DNA of 61,115 nt from SIG459 sp045532145 (GTDB lineage: Bacteria > Bacillota > Clostridia > Oscillospirales > Oscillospiraceae): positions 1-61,115 of the forward strand of contig JAZSFJ010000102.1 in NCBI GenBank assembly GCA_045532145.1, read 5' to 3'. Each line of letters opens with the position of its first letter. Position 1 is the stretch's first letter. The notes beneath the pieces are model-generated. The model saw nothing but the letters and a program-made list of their open reading frames with translations, ran no database searches and was not told the origin of the DNA. Shown here piece by piece: positions 7,602 through 15,206 of the stretch. The position numbers and the translations under genes are program-made.

Positions 7602-9134
7602 ATGAAAAAGGAACTTTTTCTCGGCATAGAGCTGGGCTCCACCCGCATAAAGGCCAGCCTTATCGACGATAAGCACATACCCGTCTCCTCCGGGGACTAT
7701 GTATGGAAAAGCAGCTGCGAAAATGGCGTCTGGACTTATGAGCTTGATGAAGCTTGGGTGGGCGTTAAGTCTGCCATTGCAGCACTTGATTTTGATGGGG
7801 AAATAAAATCTGCGGGAATTTCCGGCATGATGCACGGCTATCTGGCCTTTGATAAGGACTGGAAGCTGCTCACCCCCTTCAGAACATGGCAAAACACCAT
7901 GACCGCCGAAGCCGCCGCCAAGCTTACGGAGCTTTTCGGCTTCAATATTCCACAGCGCTGGAGCATTGCTCACCTTTATCAGGCCCTGCTGAATAAGGAA
8001 GAGCATATCAGCCGCGTGGCTCACATTACTACCCTTGCGGGCTACATACATTTCATGCTCACAGGGGAAAACGCCGTGGGCATTGGCGAGGCCTCGGGTA
8101 TCTTCCCGGTGGACAGCGCCGAATTGGGCTACGATAAGAAGATGCTTGCCAAATTCTTCTCCCTTGAGGAAGTGGCTGCCATGCCTTGGCGCATTGAGGA
8201 GCTTTTGCCCCGGCCTCTGATGGCAGGGAAGAGCGCCGGTAAACTGAGCTCTGAGGGCGCAGCAATCCTTGACGGCCTGCTCCCTGTGGGCCTGCCCTTT
8301 GCTCCTCCCGAGGGCGATGCCGGCACTGGCATGACCGCCACAAATGCCGTGGCTGCGGGCACGGGCAATGTGTCTGCCGGAACATCCATATTCTCCATGG
8401 TTGTGCTGGATAAGCCCCTCAGCAGGGTCTATGAGGAAATAGACATGGTGACCACCCCCACAGGCAGACCTGTGGCAATGGTCCACTGCAATAACTGCAC
8501 CAACGACTCCAACTGCTGGGCCTCTCTTCTGCGTGAGAGCGCAGAACTCTTTGGCGCTGAGCCTTCAAGCGCGGAGCTTTACACAAAGCTTTATGAAAAG
8601 TCTCTTGAAGGGGAGAAAGACTGCGGCGGCGTGCTTGTCTGCAACTATATGGCCGGAGAGGGCGTTACACATATGGACTCCGGGCGGCCTATGGTTATGA
8701 GAATGCCCAATAGCCGTCTTACTCTGGCTAACTTTATGCGCGCCCAGCTTTATTCCACCATGGCCACTCTGAAAATCGGTATGGATATTCTTGCCGAGGA
8801 GAATGTGGAGATAATATCCCTCACCGGCCACGGCGGACTTTTCAAAACTCCCCGTGTGGGACAGAGCTACCTTGCCGCCGCCTGCAATGCCCCTGTCCGC
8901 ACCATGGAAACAGCGGGAGAGGGCGGACCCTACGGTATGGCCCTGCTTGCTGAGTACATGGTGAAAAGGGAAGAGGGGGAGAGCCTGGAAGCCTGGCTTG
9001 ATAAAAAGGTCTTTGCAGATGTACCTTCCCTGAGTCTTGCGCCCGAGAATGAGGATGCCAAAGGTTTCGAAGCTTATATGAAGGCCTACCGCGCCCTCCT
9101 TGACGTGGAGCGGAGAGCCATAGAAGTGCTGTGA
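7602..9134 (+). CDS. FGGY-family sugar kinase, probable L-ribulokinase
   Basis: Protein of 510 residues of the FGGY kinase family. The N-terminal phosphate-binding loop reads LGIELGSTRIKASL, followed by SGMMHGYLAF and the sugar-domain segment FRTWQN. The second ATPase half has GTGNVSAGTSIFSM and a late GHGGLFKT loop. The sequence resembles xylulokinase-type enzymes more than classical AraB, but its position between araA and araD makes phosphorylation of L-ribulose the natural role. The ATG at 7602 is preferred: an in-frame ATG at 7581 lies inside araA, whereas AGGTGA precedes 7602. Specificity is inferred from context only. Confidence 0.85.
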   Translation: MKKELFLGIELGSTRIKASLIDDKHIPVSSGDYVWKSSCENGVWTYELDEAWVGVKSAIAALDFDGEIKSAGISGMMHGYLAFDKDWKLLTPFRTWQNTMTAEAAAKLTELFGFNIPQRWSIAHLYQALLNKEEHISRVAHITTLAGYIHFMLTGENAVGIGEASGIFPVDSAELGYDKKMLAKFFSLEEVAAMPWRIEELLPRPLMAGKSAGKLSSEGAAILDGLLPVGLPFAPPEGDAGTGMTATNAVAAGTGNVSAGTSIFSMVVLDKPLSRVYEEIDMVTTPTGRPVAMVHCNNCTNDSNCWASLLRESAELFGAEPSSAELYTKLYEKSLEGEKDCGGVLVCNYMAGEGVTHMDSGRPMVMRMPNSRLTLANFMRAQLYSTMATLKIGMDILAEENVEIISLTGHGGLFKTPRVGQSYLAAACNAPVRTMETAGEGGPYGMALLAEYMVKREEGESLEAWLDKKVFADVPSLSLAPENEDAKGFEAYMKAYRALLDVERRAIEVL

Positions 9135-9145
9135 GGTGAAAGAAA

Positions 9146-9838
9146 ATGCTTGAAAAGCTGAAAGAGATCGTTTGGAAAGCCAACCTTGAGCTGCCCAAAC
9201 ACGGCCTTGTAACATTCACATGGGGCAATGTCTCCGGTGTGGACAGGGAGCAGGGACTGATGGTCATAAAGCCCTCTGGCATAGAATATGACAGCATGGG
9301 CCCTGAGGATATGGTTGTGGTCTCCCTTGCCACAGGCGAGGTTGTGGAGGGCAAGTGGAAGCCTTCCTCCGACAGCCCCACCCATGTTGCCCTATATAAT
9401 GCCTTTCCCAATATTGGCGGCGTGGTCCATACCCATTCGCGTTGGGCCACCTCTTTTGCTCAGGCGGGTAAAGGCATTGTCCCCTATGGCACCACCCACG
9501 CCGACTATTTCTACGGGGAAATACCCTGCACAAGGTACATGAGCCCCGCCGAGATAGGGGGGGAGTACGAAAAGGAAACCGGAAATGTTATCATTGAAAC
9601 TTTCCGAAGCCTTAGCCCTGACGACATTCCCGCTGTTCTGGTCCGCTCCCATGGTCCTTTCGCATGGGGTACAGACCCTATGAATGCGGTGCATAATGCC
9701 GTTGTCCTTGAGGAGCTGGCATTCATGGCCTTCCATAGTGCCGCTCTTGAGCCCAATATACAGCCCATGCAAGGTGAGCTTCTTGATAAGCACTACCTTC
9801 GCAAGCACGGCGCAAACGCCTATTACGGGCAGAAATAA
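9146..9838 (+). CDS. araD: L-ribulose-5-phosphate 4-epimerase
   Basis: Protein of 230 residues, class II aldolase fold, the same size as E. coli AraD (231). It converts L-ribulose 5-phosphate to D-xylulose 5-phosphate, feeding the pentose phosphate pathway. The zinc ligands are visible as His95 and His97 (VVHTHSRW) and His169 (VRSHGPF). Asp76 (SSDSPTH), Asp120 (TTHADYF) and the C-terminal Tyr pair also match the catalytic positions of the E. coli enzyme. A ribosome site GAGGTGAAAG lies before the ATG, 11 bases after the kinase stop. Last gene of the arabinose operon. Confidence 0.96.
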   Translation: MLEKLKEIVWKANLELPKHGLVTFTWGNVSGVDREQGLMVIKPSGIEYDSMGPEDMVVVSLATGEVVEGKWKPSSDSPTHVALYNAFPNIGGVVHTHSRWATSFAQAGKGIVPYGTTHADYFYGEIPCTRYMSPAEIGGEYEKETGNVIIETFRSLSPDDIPAVLVRSHGPFAWGTDPMNAVHNAVVLEELAFMAFHSAALEPNIQPMQGELLDKHYLRKHGANAYYGQK

Positions 9839-9900
9839 AGGGCGGCACACCATAGGGATTTATTCGCTGCAAAGCGGCCCTTTTCCAGCAATACTTCGCT

Positions 9901-9939
9901 AAAAAAGCGCGGTAGGCGTCAGCCTTGCCGCGCTTTTTT
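9901..9939 (+). terminator. Terminator of the arabinose operon
   Basis: Twelve-base stem 9901-9912 with 9928-9939 (AAAAAAGCGCGG against CCGCGCTTTTTT); an inner AGGC/GCCT pair extends it. The six T give a strong plus-strand terminator. Confidence 0.9.
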
Positions 9940-9984
9940 GACTTTATTGCAAATAATGACGGGTTTTTGAGTAAACTGTTGCAT

Positions 9985-10012
9985 TTGAAAATTAATGGCA
10001 TTATGGTATAAT
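9985..10012 (+). promoter_or_regulatory. Sigma-A promoter of the rhamnose operon
   Basis: TTGAAA (9985-9990), a 16-base spacer and TATAAT (10007-10012). Transcription would start near 10019, which rules out the in-frame ATG at 10018 as the rhaB start. Confidence 0.7.
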
Positions 10013-10038
10013 GCAGTATGGACAGGAGGGATGACAGG

Positions 10039-11334
10039 GTGCATTATCTCGCGATCGACATTGGTGCTTCCTCGGGCCGCCACATTGTGGGTTATATGGA
10101 CAATGGCAGTCTTAAAACGGAGGAAGTGTTCCGTTTCCCCAACGGAGTAAAAAAAGAAAATGGCCATCTTATCTGGGATATAGAGGCTCTTTTTGCCCAT
10201 GTAAAGGAGGGCATAAAAAAGGCCTTTGCCGCTTACCCCGAAATTAAAAGTCTCTCCATAGATACATGGGGCGTGGACTATGTGCTGATGAAGGGCGATG
10301 AGGAAGTTTTGCCCTGCTACGCCTACCGCGACAGCCGCACTGAGGCGATTATTCCGGAGCTTCACAGTAAAATATCCTTTTCTGAGCTCTATCGCCGCAC
10401 CGGCTGCCAGTTCCAAAGCTTTAACAGCATTTATCAGCTTTATGACGATATGAAAAGAGGCCGTCTTGAGGGCGTCACGGATGCGCTGATGATACCCGAA
10501 TATCTTATGTACAAGCTTTGCGGTGTAAAAGCAAGAGAATACACAAATGCCACCACCATGGGTATGGTCAATGCCGAAAGTGGAAAGTTTGATATGGACA
10601 TTGTCCGCACTCTCGGCCTTCCCGAAATACTTTTTCCATCTCTTTCTAAGCCCGGAAAGGTGTTGGGCAGATTTTTGCCGGAACCTACTAAAGAACTGGG
10701 CGGGGACTGCGACCTTGTTCTCTGTGCTACACATGACACCGGCTCTGCCGTTGAGGGCATTCCCATGGAGGGAAATGAGCTCTATATATCCTCCGGCACA
10801 TGGAGTCTTTTGGGCGTCAAGACAGCCAAGCCCATCACGGGAGAGGGCAGCGAAAAGGCCAATTATTCCAACGAGGGCGGCGTGGGCTACAATCGATATC
10901 AGAAAAATATCATGGGTATGTGGCTTATAAACGAGCTCAAGCGGGAAATTTGTCCGGATATCGAGTTTTCCGAAATTGTACGAATGGCAGAGGAAAGCAC
11001 CTTTGAGGGCCTTGTGAACGCCAATGCTCAGGAGTTTTTTGCCCCTGAGAGTATGAAAGCTGCCTTCGACGAGGCCTGCGAAAGCGCTCCCACAAACATC
11101 GGAGACTATTTCCGCTGCGCATACCGCTCCTTGGCTCTGGGATACAAGCAGGCTATTGAGGAGCTTGAAGCCAATACCGGCGTAAATTACGCTAAGCTCT
11201 ACATCGTGGGAGGAGGCGCGAAAAACGCCTATCTCAACGCCCTTACTGAGAAATTCACAGGAAAGAAAGTTATAGCCTTGCCTATAGAGGCAACGGCTCT
11301 TGGAAATCTGAAAATACAGATGGAGGTTAATTAA
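10039..11334 (+). CDS. rhaB: Rhamnulokinase
   Basis: FGGY kinase that phosphorylates L-rhamnulose. The family start YLAIDIGASSGRHIVGYM, the IDTWGVDYVLM loop, CYAYRDSRT, ATHDTGSAV, SSGTWSLLG and VGGGAKNAYLN are all present. GTG at 10039 is chosen as the start: AGGAGGG lies 8 bases upstream and the transcript begins only near 10019, so the ATG at 10018 is unlikely. From this start the protein has 431 residues and stops right after EATALGNL. E. coli RhaB (489 residues) continues for several dozen residues past this point, so the C-terminal helix region is short. The rhaA start follows after one base, so the shortening does not come from a frameshift within this gap. Confidence 0.92.
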   Translation: MHYLAIDIGASSGRHIVGYMDNGSLKTEEVFRFPNGVKKENGHLIWDIEALFAHVKEGIKKAFAAYPEIKSLSIDTWGVDYVLMKGDEEVLPCYAYRDSRTEAIIPELHSKISFSELYRRTGCQFQSFNSIYQLYDDMKRGRLEGVTDALMIPEYLMYKLCGVKAREYTNATTMGMVNAESGKFDMDIVRTLGLPEILFPSLSKPGKVLGRFLPEPTKELGGDCDLVLCATHDTGSAVEGIPMEGNELYISSGTWSLLGVKTAKPITGEGSEKANYSNEGGVGYNRYQKNIMGMWLINELKREICPDIEFSEIVRMAEESTFEGLVNANAQEFFAPESMKAAFDEACESAPTNIGDYFRCAYRSLALGYKQAIEELEANTGVNYAKLYIVGGGAKNAYLNALTEKFTGKKVIALPIEATALGNLKIQMEVN

Positions 11335-11335
11335 C

Positions 11336-12592
11336 ATGAGCTATTTGGAAGCAAAGGCCCTTTACGCAGCTCTCGGCATAGATACCGACAAGGCAATAGA
11401 AACTCTTCGCAGTGTTCCCGTGGCTCTCCACTGCTGGCAGGGCGACGACGTCCGCGGCTTTGATACAGACCCTAATAAGCCCCTCACCGGAGGCATACAG
11501 ACCACCGGCAACTATCCCGGCAGAGCACGCAATCCCGAAGAGCTCATGGCTGACCTTGATATGGCTCTTAAGCTCTGCCCCGGCACAAAAAAGATGAACC
11601 TACACGCCTCCTATGCCATCTTTGATGAGACTAACGGTGGATGGGCGGATAGAGACGCTCTTGAGCCCAGGCATTTCAAAAAGTGGGTGGATTTCTGCAA
11701 GGAAAGAGGTATGGGCTGCGACTTTAACCCCACCTTCTTCTCCCACCCCAAGTGCGACCCCCTCACCCTTTCTTCTCCCAACGAGGAGACCAGACGCTTC
11801 TGGATTGACCACGGCAAGGCCTGCATTCGTATAAGCAGCTATCTGGCCGAAGAGCTGGGCCAGCCCTGCATCATGAATATCTGGACCGGCGACGGCTTCA
11901 AGGACATTCCCGCCGACCGAATGGGCCCCCGCCTCAGATATAAGGAGGCCATTGACGAGATTCTCTCTGAAGACTATGATTTCAATATGGTCAAGCCCTG
12001 CGTTGAGTCCAAGGTCTTTGGCATCGGTGTTGAAGCTTACACCGTTGGCAGCGCTGAGTTTGCCCTCAGCTACGCCGCAATGAATAAGGATAAATGCATT
12101 CCCCTGATGGACAACGGCCACTATCATCCCACGGAGCTTGTTTCCGACAAGATTCCGGCTCTGCTGGCCTTCTTCCCCGAGATAGCTCTCCACATTACCC
12201 GCCCCATTCGTTGGGACTCCGACCATGTGGTGCTGCTGGACGATGAAACCAGGGAGATATGCAAGGAAATAGTCCGCTGCGGCGGCCTTGATGGCAGAGT
12301 GAAGATGGCCCTTGATTATTTCGACGCCTCCATCAACCGCATTTCCGCCTGGGTTGTGGGGTTCCGCAATGTTCAGAAAGGCCTGCTCATGGCCCTGCTT
12401 ACTCCTGATTATACCCAGCTGCAGAACGAGAATAACTGGACAGAGCTCATGGTTATGCAGGAAGAGATGAAAACCCTGCCTTTCGGTGAGGTATGGAAAG
12501 AATATTGCCGGGTATGCGGCGCTCCCGTCGACGGGGAATGGTTCAAGGAAGTTAAAAAATATGAAGCCGAAGTGCTTTCCAAGAGAGGTTAA
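11336..12592 (+). CDS. rhaA: L-rhamnose isomerase
   Basis: Protein of 418 residues, the normal length for RhaA. It interconverts L-rhamnose and L-rhamnulose in a TIM barrel with two metal ions. Typical segments are VALHCWQGDDVRGFD near the N-terminus, CDFNPTFFSHPK, IWTGDGFKDIPADR, the metal-binding MDNGHYHPTE and IRWDSDHVV. TGGAGG lies upstream and the start is one base after the rhaB stop, so translation is probably coupled. The order kinase-isomerase-aldolase covers the full pathway to dihydroxyacetone phosphate and L-lactaldehyde; no rhamnose mutarotase gene is present in the window. Confidence 0.97.
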   Translation: MSYLEAKALYAALGIDTDKAIETLRSVPVALHCWQGDDVRGFDTDPNKPLTGGIQTTGNYPGRARNPEELMADLDMALKLCPGTKKMNLHASYAIFDETNGGWADRDALEPRHFKKWVDFCKERGMGCDFNPTFFSHPKCDPLTLSSPNEETRRFWIDHGKACIRISSYLAEELGQPCIMNIWTGDGFKDIPADRMGPRLRYKEAIDEILSEDYDFNMVKPCVESKVFGIGVEAYTVGSAEFALSYAAMNKDKCIPLMDNGHYHPTELVSDKIPALLAFFPEIALHITRPIRWDSDHVVLLDDETREICKEIVRCGGLDGRVKMALDYFDASINRISAWVVGFRNVQKGLLMALLTPDYTQLQNENNWTELMVMQEEMKTLPFGEVWKEYCRVCGAPVDGEWFKEVKKYEAEVLSKRG

Positions 12593-12597
12593 AGATT

Positions 12598-13410
12598 ATG
12601 AAAGATATTATGACTGCACCCTTTTTGGTGGAAATGGTACGTACCACCACAAATATGTACGCTCACGGCTGGGACGAGCGCAACGGCGGCAATATAAGCC
12701 TTATGCTTGATGAAGCAGAAGTGGCTGAATATCTGGATGTAAACAGTATCATCCGCACTATTCCCACAGGCTTTGATGCACCCTCCCTGGCAGGCAAGTA
12801 TTTTCTTGTTACCGGCACCGGCAAGTATTTCAAGAACGTCCAGTATGATCCCGCCGCAAATCTGGGTATCATCCGCATCGCTGCCGATGGCTGCACCGCA
12901 GAGCTGCTCTGGGGCTACTCCGACGGCGGCAAGTTCACAAGCGAGCTTCCCGCCCACCTTATGAGCCATGTGGAGCGCCTGAAGGTGGACAGCGATAACC
13001 GGGTAGTAATGCACTGCCATCCCTCCAATCTCCTTGCCATGACCTATGTCCATGAGCTTGACGAGCGCAGCTTCACCCGCACCCTCTGGCAGATGTGCAC
13101 CGAGTGCGTTGTGGTTTTCCCCGACGGCGTGAATGTTCTGCCCTGGATGCTTTGCGGCACTAACGAAATAGGCGAAGCCACCGCTGAGAAGATGCGCACT
13201 GCCCGCCTGGTGGTCTGGGCCCAGCACGGTATTTACGGCGCAGGCAAGGACCTTGACGAGACCTTCGGCCTCATTGAGACCGCAGAAAAGGCTGCCGAGA
13301 TATACATGAAGATAGCCCATCTTCCAATACTCAACACCATCACCGATGCCCAGATGCATGAGCTTGAAGGCCGCTTTGGACTTAAAGCCCGGGAAGGTTA
13401 TCTGGATTGA
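12598..13410 (+). CDS. rhaD: Rhamnulose-1-phosphate aldolase
   Basis: Protein of 270 residues, class II aldolase family, matching E. coli RhaD in length (274). It splits L-rhamnulose 1-phosphate into dihydroxyacetone phosphate and L-lactaldehyde. The start region WDERNGGNIS, the phosphate-binding ATG-like loop VTGTGKYFKN and the zinc site (MHCHPSN plus a later His in WAQHGIYG) are visible. The catalytic Glu region is TNEIGEATAEK. The gene begins 5 bases after rhaA with GAGAGG upstream, and it ends at a strong terminator shared with the converging GH3 gene. Confidence 0.96.
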   Translation: MKDIMTAPFLVEMVRTTTNMYAHGWDERNGGNISLMLDEAEVAEYLDVNSIIRTIPTGFDAPSLAGKYFLVTGTGKYFKNVQYDPAANLGIIRIAADGCTAELLWGYSDGGKFTSELPAHLMSHVERLKVDSDNRVVMHCHPSNLLAMTYVHELDERSFTRTLWQMCTECVVVFPDGVNVLPWMLCGTNEIGEATAEKMRTARLVVWAQHGIYGAGKDLDETFGLIETAEKAAEIYMKIAHLPILNTITDAQMHELEGRFGLKAREGYLD

Positions 13411-13429
13411 GTTGAATATGACTGAACAT

Positions 13430-13469
13430 AAAAACTCCCGAATCCGAAATCGGATTCAGGAGTTTTTTT
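13430..13469. terminator. Bidirectional terminator
   Basis: A 17-base stem with one mismatch, 13430-13446 with 13451-13467, four-base loop AAAT, and a run of seven T. It serves the rhamnose operon and the converging GH3 gene. Confidence 0.9.
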
Positions 13470-13484
13470 GATCTATAGGTTTGT

Positions 13485-15188
13485 TTACATGAAGCTTGCT
13501 CCCCAGGCTCCGCACCAGGGGTCAACGGGGCTTATGCCCTTGAAGCTGCTCTTGCCCGTGAGCTTATCCACCGCTGCCTCAACGCAGAAGCGGCTGGAGG
13601 AATAGCAGTTAATAAAGGTGCTTATGAAGGGCACATCTATCATGTGATAGGGGCTGCAGAAGCTTATGAACAATGTGGGGATATCTTTCATGTACCAGGG
13701 CTCATTGGCGGCCATGAGGGGTATCCAGTCCAGACGGCGGGATGTGTAGTTGGAGCCTGTTGCCACATTGGCGGCTACGATGGAAAGGTCAAATTTTTTC
13801 TTCATATCCTCTGCGCCGCAGAAGAATATTTCGCCTCTTTCCATGCTGGCGTAGTCATAAAGGCTCACCTCAAAGCCGGCCTTCTCAAGAGCCTCCTTCA
13901 AAGGCTCGGTGATATTCTCGCTCTCCCCAAAACCGCCGCTCTGGTTCTCGCCCAAAACTGTTAGGCGAACACGTCTGGTTTTTTCGGGGGAGATGGGAAG
14001 GAGGGCCTGATTATCCTTAACGAGGGTAATTGCCTTGTCGGCGCACTCCTCAGCCCAGCGGGTGTGTTCCTCGCAGCCAAGTTTTCCCAAAGCATCAGGG
14101 GAGGAGAGGGGACTGCGGTGGAGGCCAAGACTTGCCTTAAGAGCAAGCTGACGGCATACAGCCTCGTCAAGACGCTCAAGGCTTATTTCCCCGGACTCAA
14201 GGCCATCACGGACGGCAGCATAGTCCTCGTCAAGATTTTTGCAGAAGACTATCATATCCGCGCCCGCGCTTATGGCAGAGCGAATGGCATTGGCTCGGCT
14301 TTGGATGGCAGAGAAGCCCACCATGGGTGTGGCGTCTGTGGTAATAAGGCCGTTGAAGCCCAGTTTTTCACGGATTATGCCCTTAATAAGATTGCGGCTC
14401 TGGGAGGCGGGGAGCATATCTTCGTCCCGAATTTCGGGCTCAATAAGCCTCTCAAGGGCGGGCTGGAGAATGTGTCCGCACATAAGGGTCTGGGCGCCCT
14501 TATCAATAAGGGTCTTATATACTTTGCCAAAGGAACTCATCCACTCCTGGGCAGAGAGGGAGTTGACAGTGGGCATAAGATGGTGGTCACGCTCGTCGAC
14601 TCCGTCGCCGGGGAAGTGTTTTATGCATACGGCCATGGGTCTTTCGGCCCGGGCTACGCCGTCCATATAGGCGGATGCCATTTTCAAAACGGTATCCGGG
14701 TCGGAGCCAAAGGTGCGTACATTGGTAATGGGGTTGCGCCAGTTATAGTCAATGTCCACTATGGGAGCGTAGGCCAGGTTGCAGCCGACGGCTGTACCCT
14801 CGCTGGCACAAACATAGCCAAGACGCTCTGCCTGCTCAGTCTCGCCGGTGGCGGCCACCTGCAGAGGACGTCCAAAGAAAGTGCCCTCGGGAGAGATGCC
14901 GTTTCCGCCGCTTTCCAGATTGCAGGGGAAGAGCATGGGGATTTTGGCAACAGCATTCATAGCGGCGTAGGCCTTCTGAATATCGGCGCCATTGCCTGCG
15001 CGGTACATAAAGCCGCCGGGGCGATATTTGCTCACAAGAGCCTGCAGCTCGCCGCAATCGGTGGTGATGTCGGTGAGGCAGAAAAGCTGACCTATCTTGT
15101 CCTCGAGGCTCATGGAAGCAAGGCTCTCCCGAACCCACACAATGTCCTCGTCGGAGAGGTAAAAGGGTTTGGATTTGTAATCTAGCAT
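13485..15188 (-). CDS. Glycoside hydrolase family 3 enzyme (NagZ-like N-terminal domain)
   Basis: Protein of 567 residues without signal peptide. The N-terminal barrel (about 25-360) resembles beta-N-acetylhexosaminidases of GH3: SLEDKIGQLF, ESGGNGI, the KHFPGDG...DHH loop that holds the acid-base His/Asp dyad in NagZ, and the nucleophile region GLITTDATPMVGF. A C-terminal alpha/beta domain (about 375-567) follows. Classical GH3 beta-glucosidases lack the KHFPG loop, so a hexosaminidase is the better guess, although substrate cannot be read from sequence. GGGAGGA lies upstream of the ATG. Last gene of the importer-MBL-GH2-GH3 run, 18 bases after the GH2 stop. Confidence 0.85.
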   Translation of the reverse strand: MLDYKSKPFYLSDEDIVWVRESLASMSLEDKIGQLFCLTDITTDCGELQALVSKYRPGGFMYRAGNGADIQKAYAAMNAVAKIPMLFPCNLESGGNGISPEGTFFGRPLQVAATGETEQAERLGYVCASEGTAVGCNLAYAPIVDIDYNWRNPITNVRTFGSDPDTVLKMASAYMDGVARAERPMAVCIKHFPGDGVDERDHHLMPTVNSLSAQEWMSSFGKVYKTLIDKGAQTLMCGHILQPALERLIEPEIRDEDMLPASQSRNLIKGIIREKLGFNGLITTDATPMVGFSAIQSRANAIRSAISAGADMIVFCKNLDEDYAAVRDGLESGEISLERLDEAVCRQLALKASLGLHRSPLSSPDALGKLGCEEHTRWAEECADKAITLVKDNQALLPISPEKTRRVRLTVLGENQSGGFGESENITEPLKEALEKAGFEVSLYDYASMERGEIFFCGAEDMKKKFDLSIVAANVATGSNYTSRRLDWIPLMAANEPWYMKDIPTLFISFCSPYHMIDVPFISTFINCYSSSRFCVEAAVDKLTGKSSFKGISPVDPWCGAWGASFM

Positions 15189-15206
15189 GGGGGTGTTCCT
15201 CCCGTG

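Noticed and set aside
7602..9134. Calling the FGGY kinase a xylulokinase
   Set aside because: Sequence style is xylulokinase-like, but there is no xylose isomerase gene and it sits between araA and araD, so ribulokinase is the better inference.
10018..10020. ATG as start of rhaB
   Set aside because: It coincides with the predicted transcript start and has no ribosome site; GTG 10039 has AGGAGGG at 8 bases.
9919..11337. Open frame of about 470 codons opposite rhaB
   Set aside because: Antisense to a recognised rhamnulokinase, and it runs through the rhamnose promoter and the terminator of the arabinose operon.
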